DNA of 64,000 bases from Lycocorax pyrrhopterus obiensis (Eukaryota > Chordata > Aves > Passeriformes > Paradisaeidae). The DNA lies in the NCBI GenBank assembly GCA_014706295.1, contig JACSVZ010000002.1, forward strand, positions 129,155,431 through 129,219,430. Reading direction: 5' to 3'. Position numbers and translations under genes: made by a program. Positions 1 to 12,078 of the stretch are shown here, in pieces. Numbering within the stretch: the first letter of the stretch is position 1; each line of letters begins with the position of its first letter. The notes beneath the pieces are model-generated. The model did not search any database, was not told where the DNA came from, and was given only the letters and a program-made list of their open reading frames with translations.

Positions 1-299
1 CCGGTCCCTCGGGGGCGATGCCCCCCACACCTGCCGGGATGGCCGGGCCGCGATGGGGCGGGCCAGGCGCCGCCGCCCGCGCTCCCGCCGCGCCGGTTCC
101 GCGCCAATTTCCAGAGAGCGGGGAGGCGGCGGCGGCCTGTGCCGGGGTCAGGCTGGGCTGGGGGCACCGCCGCCGCCCGCCCTCCCCTCCCGAAGGGCCG
201 ATCAGACACCCACCCGCTCCCGAGGGTGCTGAGGGGGGCGCGGGAGGGGCAGGACCGCCGCCCCGCCCCCCCCGCGCTCCCGCCTGGCTGAGAGCGCGG

Positions 300-772
300 C
301 TCCCTCCAAAACCTGAGGGGGAAGGAAGGGGCTGCCGGGACGGTGCCTCACACGCGGGGACACCCACCCCCCGCCGGGACACCCCTCAGCGGGACCCCCC
401 AGCGCAGGGACCGGAGCTGTGAGGGGGTGTCCCCACAGGCACCCCGCTCCCAGGGCCCGGGCGGGGGAGCCGGGACCCGCCGGGGTGCGGCGCAGGCGGG
501 CGGTCGGGGTCAGCCCGCCAAGCTGCTCGGCCGGCATCCCCGCCCCCAGCGCGCCGGGCTCCCTCCAAAACCGGGCAGCCCGCCCCCCGCGGGGCTCTCC
601 GCGGTGGGGCGGGGGGCAGCCGATGGCGGGATCCCGCCGGCACCCCGACCCGCCGCGCTGCTCCCTGCGGGGTTGCCCGCCCGGGCCATCGCCACTCTCC
701 GCTCCCCGCGGATGAGGCTGCCCGTGGGGACATCTCCCCCCAGGCTGTCCTCAGCCACTCTCCCTCCAAAAC
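300..772. repeat. Three copies of a 13-bp motif inside the CpG island
   Basis: CTCCCTCCAAAAC occurs at 300-312, 559-571 and 760-772, always in the same orientation. The DNA between copies is not obviously repeated. It may be a decayed long-period tandem repeat or a repeated binding site. Confidence 0.7.
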
Positions 773-909
773 GCTGCCCGGGCGGGCGGGCAGCCCGCCT
801 CGCCGCTCCCGGTCACGACTCCCGGTCACCGCTCCCGCCTCACCGCTCCGAGTCACCGCCGCCAGTGCACCCCTCACACCCCCCACCACCGGCACCGTGT
901 CTGCCGGTA

Positions 910-1036
910 CCGCCACCACCACTACTACCATCATCACCGCCATCCTCAACACCCGCCACCGCTACCATCATCATCGTTACCATCATCACTGCCGTCATCA
1001 TTAACATCATTATTATTATTATCATCATCACCATCG
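910..1036. repeat. Imperfect trinucleotide microsatellite (CAT/ATC/ATT)
   Basis: A run of CAC, CAT, ATC and finally ATT triplets lies in the middle of the CpG island. It is interrupted and so probably old. It produces spurious low-complexity peptides in both strands and should not be read as coding. Confidence 0.9.
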
Positions 1037-1458
1037 CCCAGCCAGCCCCCGTCCTCACCGGCGGGACCCCCGCGCACCTCCGCCACTGCTGCCCGGGCCG
1101 CGCTGCTCAGCTGGCGCCGGCGCCAACCCGCTATATAGCGCGGCCGGGCCCGCGCTGCGCATGTGCGAGGGCGGCAGGCGGCTCCCCCGCCCGCTCGCGC
1201 CCCGCTCGCCCCAGCGCCGCCCCTGTGCCGCGGGGCCGCGCCGACGTCCGCGCCCTGCGGGACACCCCGCGTCCCGTCCCGGCTGCCCCGGCTCCGCCGG
1301 CAGAGGCGTCCGGGAGAGCGGCAGGCAGCCTCGGGGGGAGCGCTGCCATCGCTGCCGCCGCCCGCTGCCCCGCCACCTCTCCGCCGCCCGGCCCCGCTGG
1401 CGGGGGGCACCCCCGGCACCGTCACCCCGCTCCGCTCCGCTCCGCTCCATCGGGCTCC

Positions 1459-1498
1459 GCCGAGACAGCGGCGGCCCCGCCGAGACAGCAGCGGCTCC
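1459..1498. repeat. 20-bp tandem duplication
   Basis: Two adjacent copies of ccgagacagcggcggccccg differ at two positions (1459-1478 and 1479-1498). A short CTCCG/CCGCT run precedes them at about 1428-1449. They lie within the CpG island. Confidence 0.75.
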
Positions 1499-1817
1499 GC
1501 CGGCGGCCCCGCGCGCCCAGCGGGGCTCAGCCCGCCCGCCCCGGGGCGGGGCCGCCGGCGGAGCCGCCAATGGGAGCGCGCGGAGCCGCGGCAGCGTGCG
1601 GCGGCACGGGATGTAAACACGGCCCCGCCCCGCCCGCCACCCGGCTGTCAGCCCTCGGCCACCCGCGAGTGGCCCCGTGGCACCGGCCTGCGGGCCCGCC
1701 CCGCCATCTCGCTGCGGTGAGAGCGCCGGGCTGACACCGCACCGACACCCCGCGCCGTGCTCGGGGGTGGCCGCCGGCTGCAGTAGGCTGTCACATCCCT
1801 CTGCACGAGGGCGGGGT

Positions 1818-2177
1818 GAAGAGAAGGCTCAGGGGTGGGCTTATCTCTCTCTACAACCACCTGAAAGGAGGTTGTAGCTAAGTAGTGGTCATCCTCTTCT
1901 GCTGGGTAACAAGTGGCAGCACAAGAGGCCAGAGTCTTAAGCTGCGCCAGGGGAGGTTGAGGTTGGACATTACAAAGAATTTCTTGACAGAAAGGGTAAT
2001 TAGGCATTGGAATGGACTATCCAGGAAGGTGGTGGAGTCACCATCCCTGGAGGTGTTCCAGGAAAGACTGGATGTGGCACTTAGTGCCATGGTCTAGTCG
2101 ACACGGTGGTCTTCAGAAGTTGGACTCAGTGATTTCAGAGGTCTTTTCCAACCTAATTGTTTCTGTGATTCTGTGCC
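1818..2177 (+). mobile_element. CR1 LINE, 5'-truncated 3' end
   Basis: Characteristic avian CR1 3' sequence: the 'caaccacctgaaaggaggttgtag' block, then 'ttggacattacaaagaatttc', then the conserved 'ccatccctggaggtgttcc' block, ending in 'ctgtgattctgtg'. It sits just beyond the CpG island. No intact open frame. Confidence 0.9.
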
Positions 2178-2341
2178 AGCAGAAGACACGCCTCCCCCAA
2201 GTACAGCCTCCATGAAATCCCGTGGACAAGCCCTATCCCCTACACAGCAGCTTTCCACACCTGCCAGCCAGGCCCACCACTGCCCCTCAGTGTCCCACCG
2301 TGTCCAAAGTGTCAGAAAAATCCACAAACACCAGAGGTTTA

Positions 2342-2857
2342 TGTCCAAAAACGAGACAGAGGAGTCCTTCAACTTTATTCGAATAAAGAGTCCACTGGGG
2401 CACACGCCCGCGGGGTTTTCTCTCTCAGGGTTTCAGAGGGCACAGCCTCCTTTTATTCTAAACTCCCGGCCGCATGTTGCCCTCTTCCTTTCCCTAAGGT
2501 ACTAGGAAGGTATAGCCTTTCCGAACCGCCTGCCACATATTCCGCCCTCGAACCTACTGTTTTACCCCAAAGTTCAGAAGTTCAGGCTTGTGCAGACCCT
2601 TGTCTGTTTCAGGAGCCGAGCTGTCTGGGCTCTGCAACAAACCTGCTGCCCAAAGTCAGTAGAGACATTAAGACCCATTTCAAAGACGTTAACACCCATA
2701 CCTTCACCCATCAAATCATTTGTAAAGACATTAGCGCACATCTTTCCTCTCAAAGGGCAGCAGGGCCCACTGCAGGAGCACCCACCCTGCAATCCCCTTC
2801 TCCAGCAGGAGATGATGCTGAAGCTTACCCTCAGTGCCAGCACACCTCCTGTTAACA
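2342..2857 (-). mobile_element. Candidate solo LTR of an endogenous retrovirus
   Basis: Read on the minus strand the element begins TGTTAACAGGAGG (from 2857) and ends GTTTTTGGACA (at 2342), giving TG...CA ends about 516 bp apart. Near its 3' part are two polyadenylation-type signals, one in GAATAAAAGGAGG and one in TTCGAATAAAG, as expected around an R region. No matching 5-bp target duplication is visible at these boundaries, so the exact ends are uncertain. No viral coding sequence adjoins it. Confidence 0.5.
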
Positions 2858-5221
2858 TCACTCAATGGTATTTCTTAATACATATTCCAAAAAAACCCAA
2901 AAATAAAATCCACACTACCCCAAAAGCAACCAAACCCCAGAGCACCACATACTTAGCAATGCTTTAAGCAGACACTTTTTTTTAAAACACCCAGTGCAGG
3001 GCACCTAGAGCCATTTTGCTGATGAGGAACAACTGGCGCTTTCTTGCAGCGCCGAGCACATATCAGCACAAAGAGAAGCCATGGCTGCCTTCAAGTAAAT
3101 CTGAATCTTCATTCTTTTTTCACTTACTTTTCTTTTCCCAAGTGTAACATTATTAAAGAGTAGACATAGGTTTTGCCTCCAAGTATGTATTATAGTAATT
3201 AAACACAGTAATCATGTGTTTACCCTGTGGTAGCTTTGCTATTTTAAAGGGCAAGAGAAAAAGCAGTGCAGTCCACCAAGGCAGAGATATCACAGTAGGG
3301 TCGTTGACAGCAGTTTAACAGGTCACAAGTTTTGGGCACCAAGGGCCATCTCTCAGCTGTGTGTCCTTACAGCACCTGATGAAGTGGGGACAACAGTTCC
3401 TGCAAACTTCAAGTAAAGCACTGACATGTGCAAGACAGACATTGCAGCCAGCCAGCCTCCCCAGCTCTGCAAAATGTCTGTTCCAGACCTTGTCATGAAG
3501 AAAATCTGCTAGTTGTGGCTCAAACGGAATGCAAAAAAGCCCAAATCTCACTGCCATTTAAACAATCCTTCGTCAACTGAATATATTGCATCAGCTCATT
3601 GCAAGAAATATAACTCATGTCATAGTTCAGGATGCTTGCAGCAGACACGCAGGTATCTCTTTTAGTTGACTTCCTCTGAAATCTACCAGCAAGATGCATC
3701 CTGCTGTCTGGAAGTTCATCTCCTATTCCACTGACTACAGAGAAAAGGTGGTCCCTGAATTTGGGCAAACTTGACCTAACTGACCTCCAGCCTTTAACTG
3801 ACTTGCTGAAGTTGAAATACTACCATAGATAATTCGTTAAAAACAACTGACAATTCAGCTAGCCAGAGAAGAGAGACAAATAACCTTTTTTCCCTAAAAA
3901 GCCTCCACCCTTCACAGACGCCTAATTAGGGCTTGTTGGCAGCCAGGCTCATGCAGCAAAGTGGATTTGGTCCGTCAGGAGTCAGTTCCATGGCACATTG
4001 TGAAAGACGAATACTGCAAAGCTAAAAATTGAATGGGTCAGGTTGGCCATGAATAGGTCTCAGCACAAAGACTGTAATGGCTACGCTGATCATTTTTCTG
4101 CACCTTTTGATGTGAGCTGCTGCAGGTCACCTGCCACATTTTTGTGGTTTTGATTCAGTAGTGAAAAATGCACCAGGTCCCATGAGCATTCCCCATCCTG
4201 CCAGCAACATTTCCCACAAATTTTCATCAGTAAAAAACCCCCACAAGACAGCCAACCAAACCAAACCAAAACCCCAGAAGCTAATGTGTAATCAAATCCT
4301 GCAGCAGACAATGAAATTGTGATTTTAATGCAAGCGAACACACTGACCTTTTGATGCAGCAATAAAATTGAAGTGAGTTAGTCCATGCTGGGACATTTCC
4401 AAGTGGGTTGACACACAGTACATCCTCTTTCACTGTGTGGATGCCTCCGTAGGGAGGATGAATGTAAAAGAAGATTTTTTTAAGCCTCTAGAAATATACT
4501 ACTGCTGAGCAGTGTTTGCGCTGGGATCTGGCAAGTCCTTTTAGATAAGTCTAGTGGGTTTTTTTCCAATTACCACTTGTAGGTATGTTCCAGAGAAGGT
4601 GTTAAGGCCTTCCTTGCAAGTTTACACACCTGAGGTTGTTTTTCTTGGTTATCCTTTTTATGGATCTATTTGCAGGAGCCTGGAATCTACCAAGGATCTA
4701 TAAAGCACAGATTTAAAGCCACGAGGATCAGTCCAGTTACTGTGTGCTCAACACTGCTGTTCTCCCAGGGAGTTTCTGAGTCCAGGCTAGTGTCCAGGAG
4801 CAGGCTTCAGATCTCAGCTGGCAGACATGGGCTGTGCCATAAGTCTATACTTTCTCCTGTATAGACATCAAATTGTTGTGTCCAAGCAAAGTGACCTAGT
4901 TAGGCAGTATAATAATAAAATACCATTATGCATAAAAATATATCTATCAGAGTGCTAAAAGATTTGTAGATTCCCTGAAATGGGGCTCTATAGAGAATTA
5001 GCAGCAGAGAGAGGAGGAAAAGAGAAGAGAGGCCTGAGGTTTTTGGGATATGTGGGTATCAGCCAAGAACTGTCAATTTTTGCAAGGTAAACAAAGGAGA
5101 TGAGATCTTGATTAAGAAAGGGGGGGACTGACATGGGCAGAAGTATCCCCTTGTCTACTCCCAGAAGTGAATTTCAGTTCTAGCTCTTCTATCTAAGGTG
5201 TGAGACTGAGGAATGATTGAT
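2858..5221. other. Spacer without a recognised gene
   Basis: AT-rich DNA with short chance open frames only. A small AACC-type run lies at about 4251-4275. I see no conserved exon, RNA gene or clear mobile element here. Confidence 0.6.
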
Positions 5222-5375
5222 GGGCCAAAGCCAGAGGTATGAGATTCAATGAGACCAAGTGCTGGGTCCTTCACTTGGGTCACAATAACCCCATGCAGTG
5301 CTACAGGCTTGGGGAAGAGTGGCTGGAAAGTGGCCCATCAGAAAAGGACCTGAGGGTGCTGGTTGACATGGCTGG
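5222..5375 (+). mobile_element. CR1 LINE internal fragment
   Basis: Matches the part of CR1 just upstream of the 3' end: 'accaagtgctgggtccttcac', 'acaataaccccatgcag', 'gcttggggaagagtggctgg' and 'aaaggacctgagggtgctgg'. Both ends are truncated. Confidence 0.8.
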
Positions 5376-6824
5376 ATGGTTACAAGCTCTTTGTGAGGGT
5401 TAGACATGGCAGAAGAGGTGAGGGTTTGCATTGCATAGCCTGGTTTTGTTACTCTTATCTGTTTGGGTTTTTTTGGTTATTATTCCTTTTCCTTAGTTTA
5501 TTCATGAAATTACAATAGTTATTTGCCTTATTAAGGTATTTGAGTGTTCAGCTATCAGTCTGCCCACAGAACCTTTGAACAAGTCAAGAGACTAACTTCA
5601 GAAGTATTAGTTATACAGCAGTAACTCCAGAACAGTATTGTCATCAAGAAAAAGCTGGCCGCAAAAAAGAAATGTTATATGTATCCTGTTAAGTCTCAGT
5701 TCAGTCTCATTTACTCTAAGACTGATATATCATGACCAGACCATGGGAACAGCAGTGCCACAGCAGCATCAGCATGTTCTTTTGATGAGTCATGCCTATG
5801 TGTTCCAAAAAACCCAAACCTTCCTTGCAAGTATCACTCAGTAACAGTCACAATATTTTGGGGTTATAAACATGGAACAGAAGTCAATGAGACAAAGAAA
5901 GCAGATACTACACTGCTTCCTCATCAAGTCATTCAGTAATTATGGTTCTCTCTGACATTTAACACTGATGAAGACACTCTATCAGAGACATACAAGGATT
6001 TATATAGACAGGAAAACTAGAATGTAAAATGAGAACTTAAGCCAATAGTTACATTGATACAACCCTTCATACGAACATTTTTGCTTCAGCACAGAGAAGT
6101 TTCAAAAAACACCAGTTCATGGTGTTTTGGATACTGTCCAAGCTAAATTTTAAAAGTTGCTTTAGGTCTGAAATAAGCACCCCCAAGAGGAACACTATCA
6201 GCTTAACTATGTTAGGTTCTCTGTATAGATACAATTATACAAGCATAATTGATCAAACTTTCTCCTGAAGAATACTGTACAGCTCTCAGCATAGACTTGC
6301 TGCTTTGATAAATGTACAGGACAAAATCTGCATTTCAAAGGGAAAGATTTTACTCAGTTCTTGCTGTGGGAAGATGGATGCTTTGTTGCACAAATACATT
6401 TTCACTGCGGTCAGTTAAATAGATCATTTTGTCACCCCGCTTGTTTAGTGGGTGAGAATTAAGTCAGGAACTACTTGTAACAACTCAGCCCATACAAATC
6501 CATGGAAGCCTGTATTCAATGTGCTGAGAGAGCTGGCTGATATCATTTAAAGGCCACTCTCCATGATGTTTAGAAAGCCACAGAGATCAAGGATCCCCAA
6601 TGACTGGAGGCAAAAAAACCCCACTCATTCATACAGTTTCAGAAAAAGCCAAAATAACAATTTGGAGAAGATCACTGAGCCCATTTCTTACATTTAAGAT
6701 CTGCTGTATTTCAGCTTGCACACATCGCCTTTCGTCCTTTCACTAGGTACCACCAGAGAAGAGTCTGTTCCCCCTTCAGCTGTTTACATACCTTGACAAG
6801 ATCCCCAAGACTTTTCATCTCCAG
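5376..6824. other. Spacer without a recognised gene
   Basis: AT-rich, non-repetitive as far as I can see, with only short chance open frames. Nothing assignable. Confidence 0.55.
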
Positions 6825-8290
6825 CCTAAACAATCCTATCTCTCATCCTCTCCTGGTAATTTCAGTCTTCAATCCCATTGTTCCCTGGCCTCTTGCTGGA
6901 CACCCTCTAGTACATCCATGCCCTCTTGTCCTGGGAGCTCAGCACTGGACATGCCATTCAGGTGTGTCTCACTGGTCCAGGGTGGAGGGGCAGGATCACC
7001 TCCCTCCACCTTGCTGGCAACACCATGCCTGATGCAGCCCAGGAAGCTCTGAGTTTTTGAGGCCACGAGGGTGCACTGCTGGCTCATGCTCAACTTCATG
7101 TCCACCCAGGACCCCCAGGTCCCTTTCTGCCAAGATGATTTCCAACCAGTTGGCCTGGTGCCTGGGGTTTTTATTCTTCCAGGTACAAGACTTCATATTT
7201 CCCTTCACTGAACTCCATGAGGTTCCTGTTAGCCCATTTCTCCATGTTAAGGTCCTTCTGAATAGCAGCACAGCCTCCTGGTGCATAAACAACTCTGCCC
7301 TATCACCCAGGTCATCAATGAAGGTTTCTAACAGTGTAAGGATCCTGAACTGATAGGGAGCACCAGTAAAAACAAGCTTTCAGCTTGGCTTCATGTCACT
7401 GATCACAGCACTTTGAACACAGGGTTCAGCCAGCTCTCAACACACCTGCTCACCATCTGCTTCACACAGTCCATAATTCATCGCTTTGGGGAGATGCTAT
7501 GGAGGACAGTGTCAAAAGCCTTGATAAAGGCAAGATAAACAACATCCACTCTCCCCTCATCCACTGGGCCAGTCATCTAACTGCAGAAGGCTATCAGGTT
7601 GTCAGGTATGCTTTACTCTCCATAAATCTATTCTGGCTACTACTAATCACCTTCTTGTTCATTTTGGAAATAGTTTCCAGGACTATTTGCTCCATTACCT
7701 TCCCAGACATCAAGGGAACAGTCTTGTTCCCCGATATCTTCTTGTCTAAAGGAAGGATAGGAAGGACACTTGCTTTCCTGCAGCCCTCAGGAATCCTGTC
7801 CATTACCAAGCCCTTTCAGATAATTAAGAACAGCTTCACAAAGACATCAGTCAGCTCCTTCACCAGTCATGGGTGCATCCCATAAAACTGTGTATGGTCC
7901 ATTTCTTTAAGCATTTCTTACCTTGAGACTTCTCATCCAAGGGCTGATCTTCATTGCCTTAGCCTTTCTCACTGGTGTCAGGAGCCTGGAATCCCAAAGG
8001 CTGGTCTTCCCAGTAGACACCAAGGCAAAGAAGACATGGAGTACCTCAGCCTTCTCCATGTCCTTTGTCACATGGATTCTGGTCCTGCTTAGCAGCAGGC
8101 TCACACAGTTCCTCTAATCTTCCTTTTGCAGCTGGTGTATCTGTGGAAGGCCTATCGTCCTCCACATCCTTTGCCAAATTCAGCTACAGGCGGCTTTGCT
8201 TTTCCATCCATAACCCCATTTCTAGGCATCTGTACAGGATCTCTGCCCCCCTAACAGGATACCTGTACCAGCAGTCTTCCATACAGATTT
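6825..8290 (-). mobile_element. CR1 LINE with decayed reverse-transcriptase (ORF2) sequence
   Basis: On the minus strand this is a long, old CR1 copy. Translated blocks show the reverse-transcriptase part: a 'GKVMEQIVLETISKMNKK' block (about 7670-7730) followed by a degenerate form of the FSKAFDTV region near 7510-7540. Upstream of that is 'DMEKAEVLHVFFALVSTGK' (about 8000-8060), and downstream a 'SFLGCIRHGVASK' block typical of the C-terminal end (about 7000-7050). Many stops and frameshifts make it non-functional. The copy lacks the last CR1 3' segment at its low-coordinate end. Confidence 0.9.
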
Positions 8291-8644
8291 TTTCATGGTG
8301 GTGCATGGCAGGGGAATGATCGGCAGTGGGGCATGAGTTGAAACAAGAGAGGTTCAGCCAAGATACGGAAAAAATTCCCTACCCCATGCACATTTCATGT
8401 GTTTTTTATCTCTGTCCTGCTCACCTACAGAGCTCCTGCATGTTGATCAGGAAAGGCAGCAGTCAACAGAGATGTGCAACACTGCTCAGATGCACATTAT
8501 CACCTGATCAGCAATGCAAACCAATTCCTAGAGGAACTGCTGTACTAAAGCAGGCATTGGGACACTCAGTACCTGCCACCTGAACAGGGTGCTCAGGAAT
8601 TTGGATTTTCACTAACCTGTAGCATTAAAGAACAGACTGACAAT
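8291..8644. other. Short spacer downstream of TP53INP1
   Basis: No gene or repeat recognised. It separates the CR1 from the putative polyadenylation site of TP53INP1. Confidence 0.5.
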
Positions 8645-11600
8645 TTTTAATAGGCCATTTTTTTATTGAGAGTTAAGATCATGTTTGCCCCAGTGCGCAG
8701 AATGCACTATGAAAACAAAATACAGAAGATCACTTTAGTAAATACACACTGGTTAAGCGATGCTACTTTTTTTTTGGCAAAGTGCTGTATTTTGTCTGTT
8801 TTCAGCTTGTGTTAAACTATTAAAAATAAGAGCCACACATTCTTCCATATCAAAAGGACTGCTACAAATAGAGAAGTGGCTCTGGAGAAAAGCTGCCATT
8901 ATGCATAGACTGATGTACAGTATTAATCCCAACTGAAATGTCCCTTTTGAATCTTCAAGTTTGCTGTGTAGAAGGCACAGTTTAAAATGCAAATCTGTCC
9001 ATTGACCAATACATATGAAAATACAATTTCAGCAAGATTCATGAATATCAATCAGTATGAGACAGTGCAAGGCCTCCACTTTTACAAGAAAAAATACACA
9101 CTTTAATACAATTCAAAAAACCATATAAAAAGCCACACAGCTCACTATTAAAACAGAAAACCAAAACAAACCTAATTGCCCAAGAGCTCCAGGCACAAAA
9201 CAGGGCTAGACCAACATAAATATGTAAAACAAATTAACAAAAAGCCATTGATGTAGTACTATCTCACACAATAATATGGTTTCCAATACTACAAATTGAG
9301 AAGCACAGCTTTGTGCAACAAAATAGTTTATATCCTGAAAGATATAGGTTTTCATCACCAGAAAGTCATCTAGTAATGCAGTATAAAAAGATCAGTATCT
9401 CCCAATTCTAGGAGCAGTCTAAAGTTGCATTTACTTGCCTACTGAGAAGAACAGACCAAGGCTCTCATTTTAATGCCTGGGAGCCTTATACTCTCAACTC
9501 CATCTCCCCATTAAGAGTCAAGGGATTACTTACTCCTTCCAACATAGGGAGGTGGAGACTCCATCTTCCTTCATTTCACTTTAAGAAAATTAAAGCTGAA
9601 GGAAAGTAGTTACTTTTATATAAAGAAAAGTAATACAGGAAAGTAAAGAATTTTCCTGAGCTAGAAAGTTGGCAGAGAGGATAAGGAAGTTTAAGCTAGA
9701 CAAAAAGTTGGAGTGATAATGGTAGATAATCTGAGGCAAGTAAGAGTACTTACTTGCAGATAAACTAAAGTATTTGGACCACATGAAAATTGCTGTATGG
9801 ACATGGGCACATACTACTGAAAACAGCAGTAACAAAATACCTCTTTTGGAAACGCATGATGTGACCAATTTGGTTTTCTTTCAGTGTCCATGTGAATTCA
9901 ATGTGTCAAAAAAAACCCCAAAACCAAAAAACTAGTGTATCCAGGAAAGCACCTCTTGCTTTTATACATTTAATTATTTTCAACATCCCTTTGTGATAAT
10001 CCTAACTAATTCCAGTGAAGCAGCACATCTGCATTGAAAAAGAGGTTATAAATGCTGTTCCCTGTATGCTAAGTAGGTTCCACAACAATTCCAGCTGCAG
10101 AACATGCAACAGTACCACTAGATCAAGGTCAATATGAATTGCTGGGGTTTTGCTTCAGTGAAATTGAAGCATTTGGCTGAATTTAAACACTTCATAGGCC
10201 TGGAAAAATTCACATTATTGACCTTGCCATATTTCAAAGGCTCCTCACATGACTCCTTATACCAACTTCTGTATAAGGACTACTGGAAGACATGGTTGAG
10301 CGTAATGTTAACACTTTAATGCCCTAGGCACTAAACACAAGGGAAACCAGCAAGTCACATTAAGCACTGGCAGAAAGGAAGATAAACTTACTTTTATTTC
10401 CCCCCTTTCTTCAGTGCAGATTTCTGCTTCCTTACCTCCATATCCATTTAATCCACTTCCCAGATCTATCTATCAGGGTTCGGCATGCTACTGGCTGCTG
10501 TGTAACACACAGTTTTTGTTAACAGGTAAATGTTACTCTACCTGTAGTTGTAGTTGGCAGTGCCTACCAACTTCCAAAACATCTCGCACAGTGTTCTTAA
10601 GAAAACTACTTGCTAGTTTTGAATGGCTTTTCTTTCCTCTTGGCCCATGGAATTGCTATCCAGTCCTTCTGCCTCCAACGGGCTAGGAGAACAACCATGG
10701 CCAGTCAATCAATTTTTATACACTCTGTTATCGCTGTGTTTAGCTCAGCACCCACTTCTCCCTGCCTCACACCGCCCTTCATTTCCAGCCCCTATTAACT
10801 TGGACTTCATTTTCATAGACAGAAAGAGAGAAAATTAGAGGAACTTCAAATAAAAGCTTCCTTCTAGCTACTTTTGAGCTACTCTCAATCTGTAAATATG
10901 AGACAATCTAATAGCAATTTGTAGCTCAGAAATAGCTGTGCATCAGCCTGACTTCTTTGAAGAGCAGTCAGCTACTGATGGGATTAAAAGAACAGTCAAT
11001 CCACCATCTTCTTCCTTTAACTAGACTAGAGATTAAATGAGAGAGGGCAGGGGAAATACATGTTTCAAAGACAGAAATAGTTAGAGAAAGGAGTTAGAGA
11101 AACTCAAACTTTACTAAGTAAAACCCAGTTCAGTTCTCTGTGTTGTGCATCTGCACGTTACCCAAAGGTTCTCTTTTCTTCCCACTCCACTGTGAGGTAC
11201 TACATCTGTAACACCAGTGCCCTATTGTACTGCAACGATATTGGTGGGACATCTAACCCTCTTTCAATATCCACATCAAGCACCCAGCACACCTACACAG
11301 ACCCCACTAACAAGTAAGTTCTAGGAATTTAGATGAGATGTCCTTCTTGAAACAGCTCAGCACAGCTATGTAATATCCACTGGCAGCCATAGTATTTCCT
11401 GGTTAGAAAGTAATCATATATGCTGAATACAGACAGATACACAAGCTGTCAAGTGCTGGTCATTAAAGCATATGGCTAACCTCAAATTTTCTAACTCCAT
11501 TTTGATTAATGCAAAATGTAACTGATTTCCATCTCAGTTAAGTTTCTTTAAAATACCAACTAAGAACCCATCTATACATCATAGTTTATAAAACAGCACA

Positions 11601-11828
11601 CAAACTATCGTACTGATAGGCTTCCAAGACATTGATATTTAACATCAACATTTAGAACTTGCTGCAAGATGTTTGGAGATTAATGTGCCTTTTGAAAATA
11701 ATGCAACACTAGTTATGATTGTGTTTGAGGGATTGACAATCAGCTTCAGATTGACCACACCTACCTATACATGAAAACAAGAGCAACCTAAGAAACAATT
11801 AGACCATAGATTAAAACCACAAGAATCA
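8645..11828 (-). other. TP53INP1: TP53INP1 3' untranslated region (probable)
   Basis: About 3.2 kb follows the TP53INP1 stop codon on the minus strand. It is AT-rich, free of recognisable CR1 copies, and runs to a minus-strand AATAAA at 8662-8667. A long 3' UTR is usual for this gene and is a known target of microRNA control in mammals; I do not assert specific sites here. Earlier AATAAA-type signals also exist (for example 10393-10398), so shorter 3' ends are possible. Confidence 0.6.
8662..8667 (-). terminator. Candidate polyadenylation signal AATAAA of TP53INP1
   Basis: TTTATT on the plus strand is AATAAA on the minus strand. It is placed at the end of the repeat-free 3' UTR; cleavage would fall some 15-25 bases lower. 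Chosen by position only. Confidence 0.45.
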
Positions 11829-12078
11829 TCAGTAATTGAACTGACGCTGGCAAGGCTGGTGAACGAACAGTCCGTTGTGCTTGATTTGCCGAGAGTGGCA
11901 ATCCCTGGTAAGGTTTTGGCGACGGAGACTGTTTCTGTTGATGTAGTGTCTTTCATTATGTTCTTTTATCCAGTGGGTAGGACGAAAGCTCTTGTTTTTT
12001 TCCAGAAAAGTTGAACTAGCAGCAAGAGCCGTGACATAGCAGTGAACACGCTGTCCCGTTTCATTTCGGGCCTCCAGT
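11829..12078 (-). CDS. TP53INP1: TP53INP1 terminal coding exon 3
   Basis: Acceptor ATTTCTAG|ACTGG at 12078; the first base completes the Arg codon left by exon 2 (SPR-LEARNE). It encodes GQRVHCYVTALAASSTFLE, then the basic NSLRRQNLTRDCHSRQIKHN block, and ends FNY with stop TGA at 11831-11829. This is the conserved C-terminal homology region needed for nuclear and autophagosome functions in the alpha form. Confidence 0.97.

Larger units (their letters stand above)
1..1750. promoter_or_regulatory. CpG island, probable promoter/5' region of a gene to the left
   Basis: The whole stretch is GC- and CpG-dense, unlike the AT-rich DNA that follows. Visible elements are a CCAAT box overlapping an E2F-like site (97-110, ttccgcgccaattt), a palindromic TATA-like ctatatag (1131-1138), an NRF1-like tgcgcatgtgcg (about 1156-1167) and a second CCAAT at 1567-1571. 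No frame looks like a conserved protein; the long open frames are what GC-rich DNA gives by chance. In other vertebrates the gene beyond the 3' end of TP53INP1 is CCNE2, transcribed in the same direction as TP53INP1, so this island could hold its promoter with the gene body left of base 1. That is inference from synteny. Confidence 0.7.

Noticed and set aside
343..1734. 463-codon open frame on the plus strand and overlapping long frames on the minus strand
   Set aside because: GC-rich DNA has few stops. The product is Pro/Ala/Arg low complexity, includes the microsatellite, and resembles no protein.
7594..7809. Reverse-transcriptase-like frame as a functional gene
   Set aside because: It is one surviving block of a CR1 copy with stops and frameshifts on both sides.
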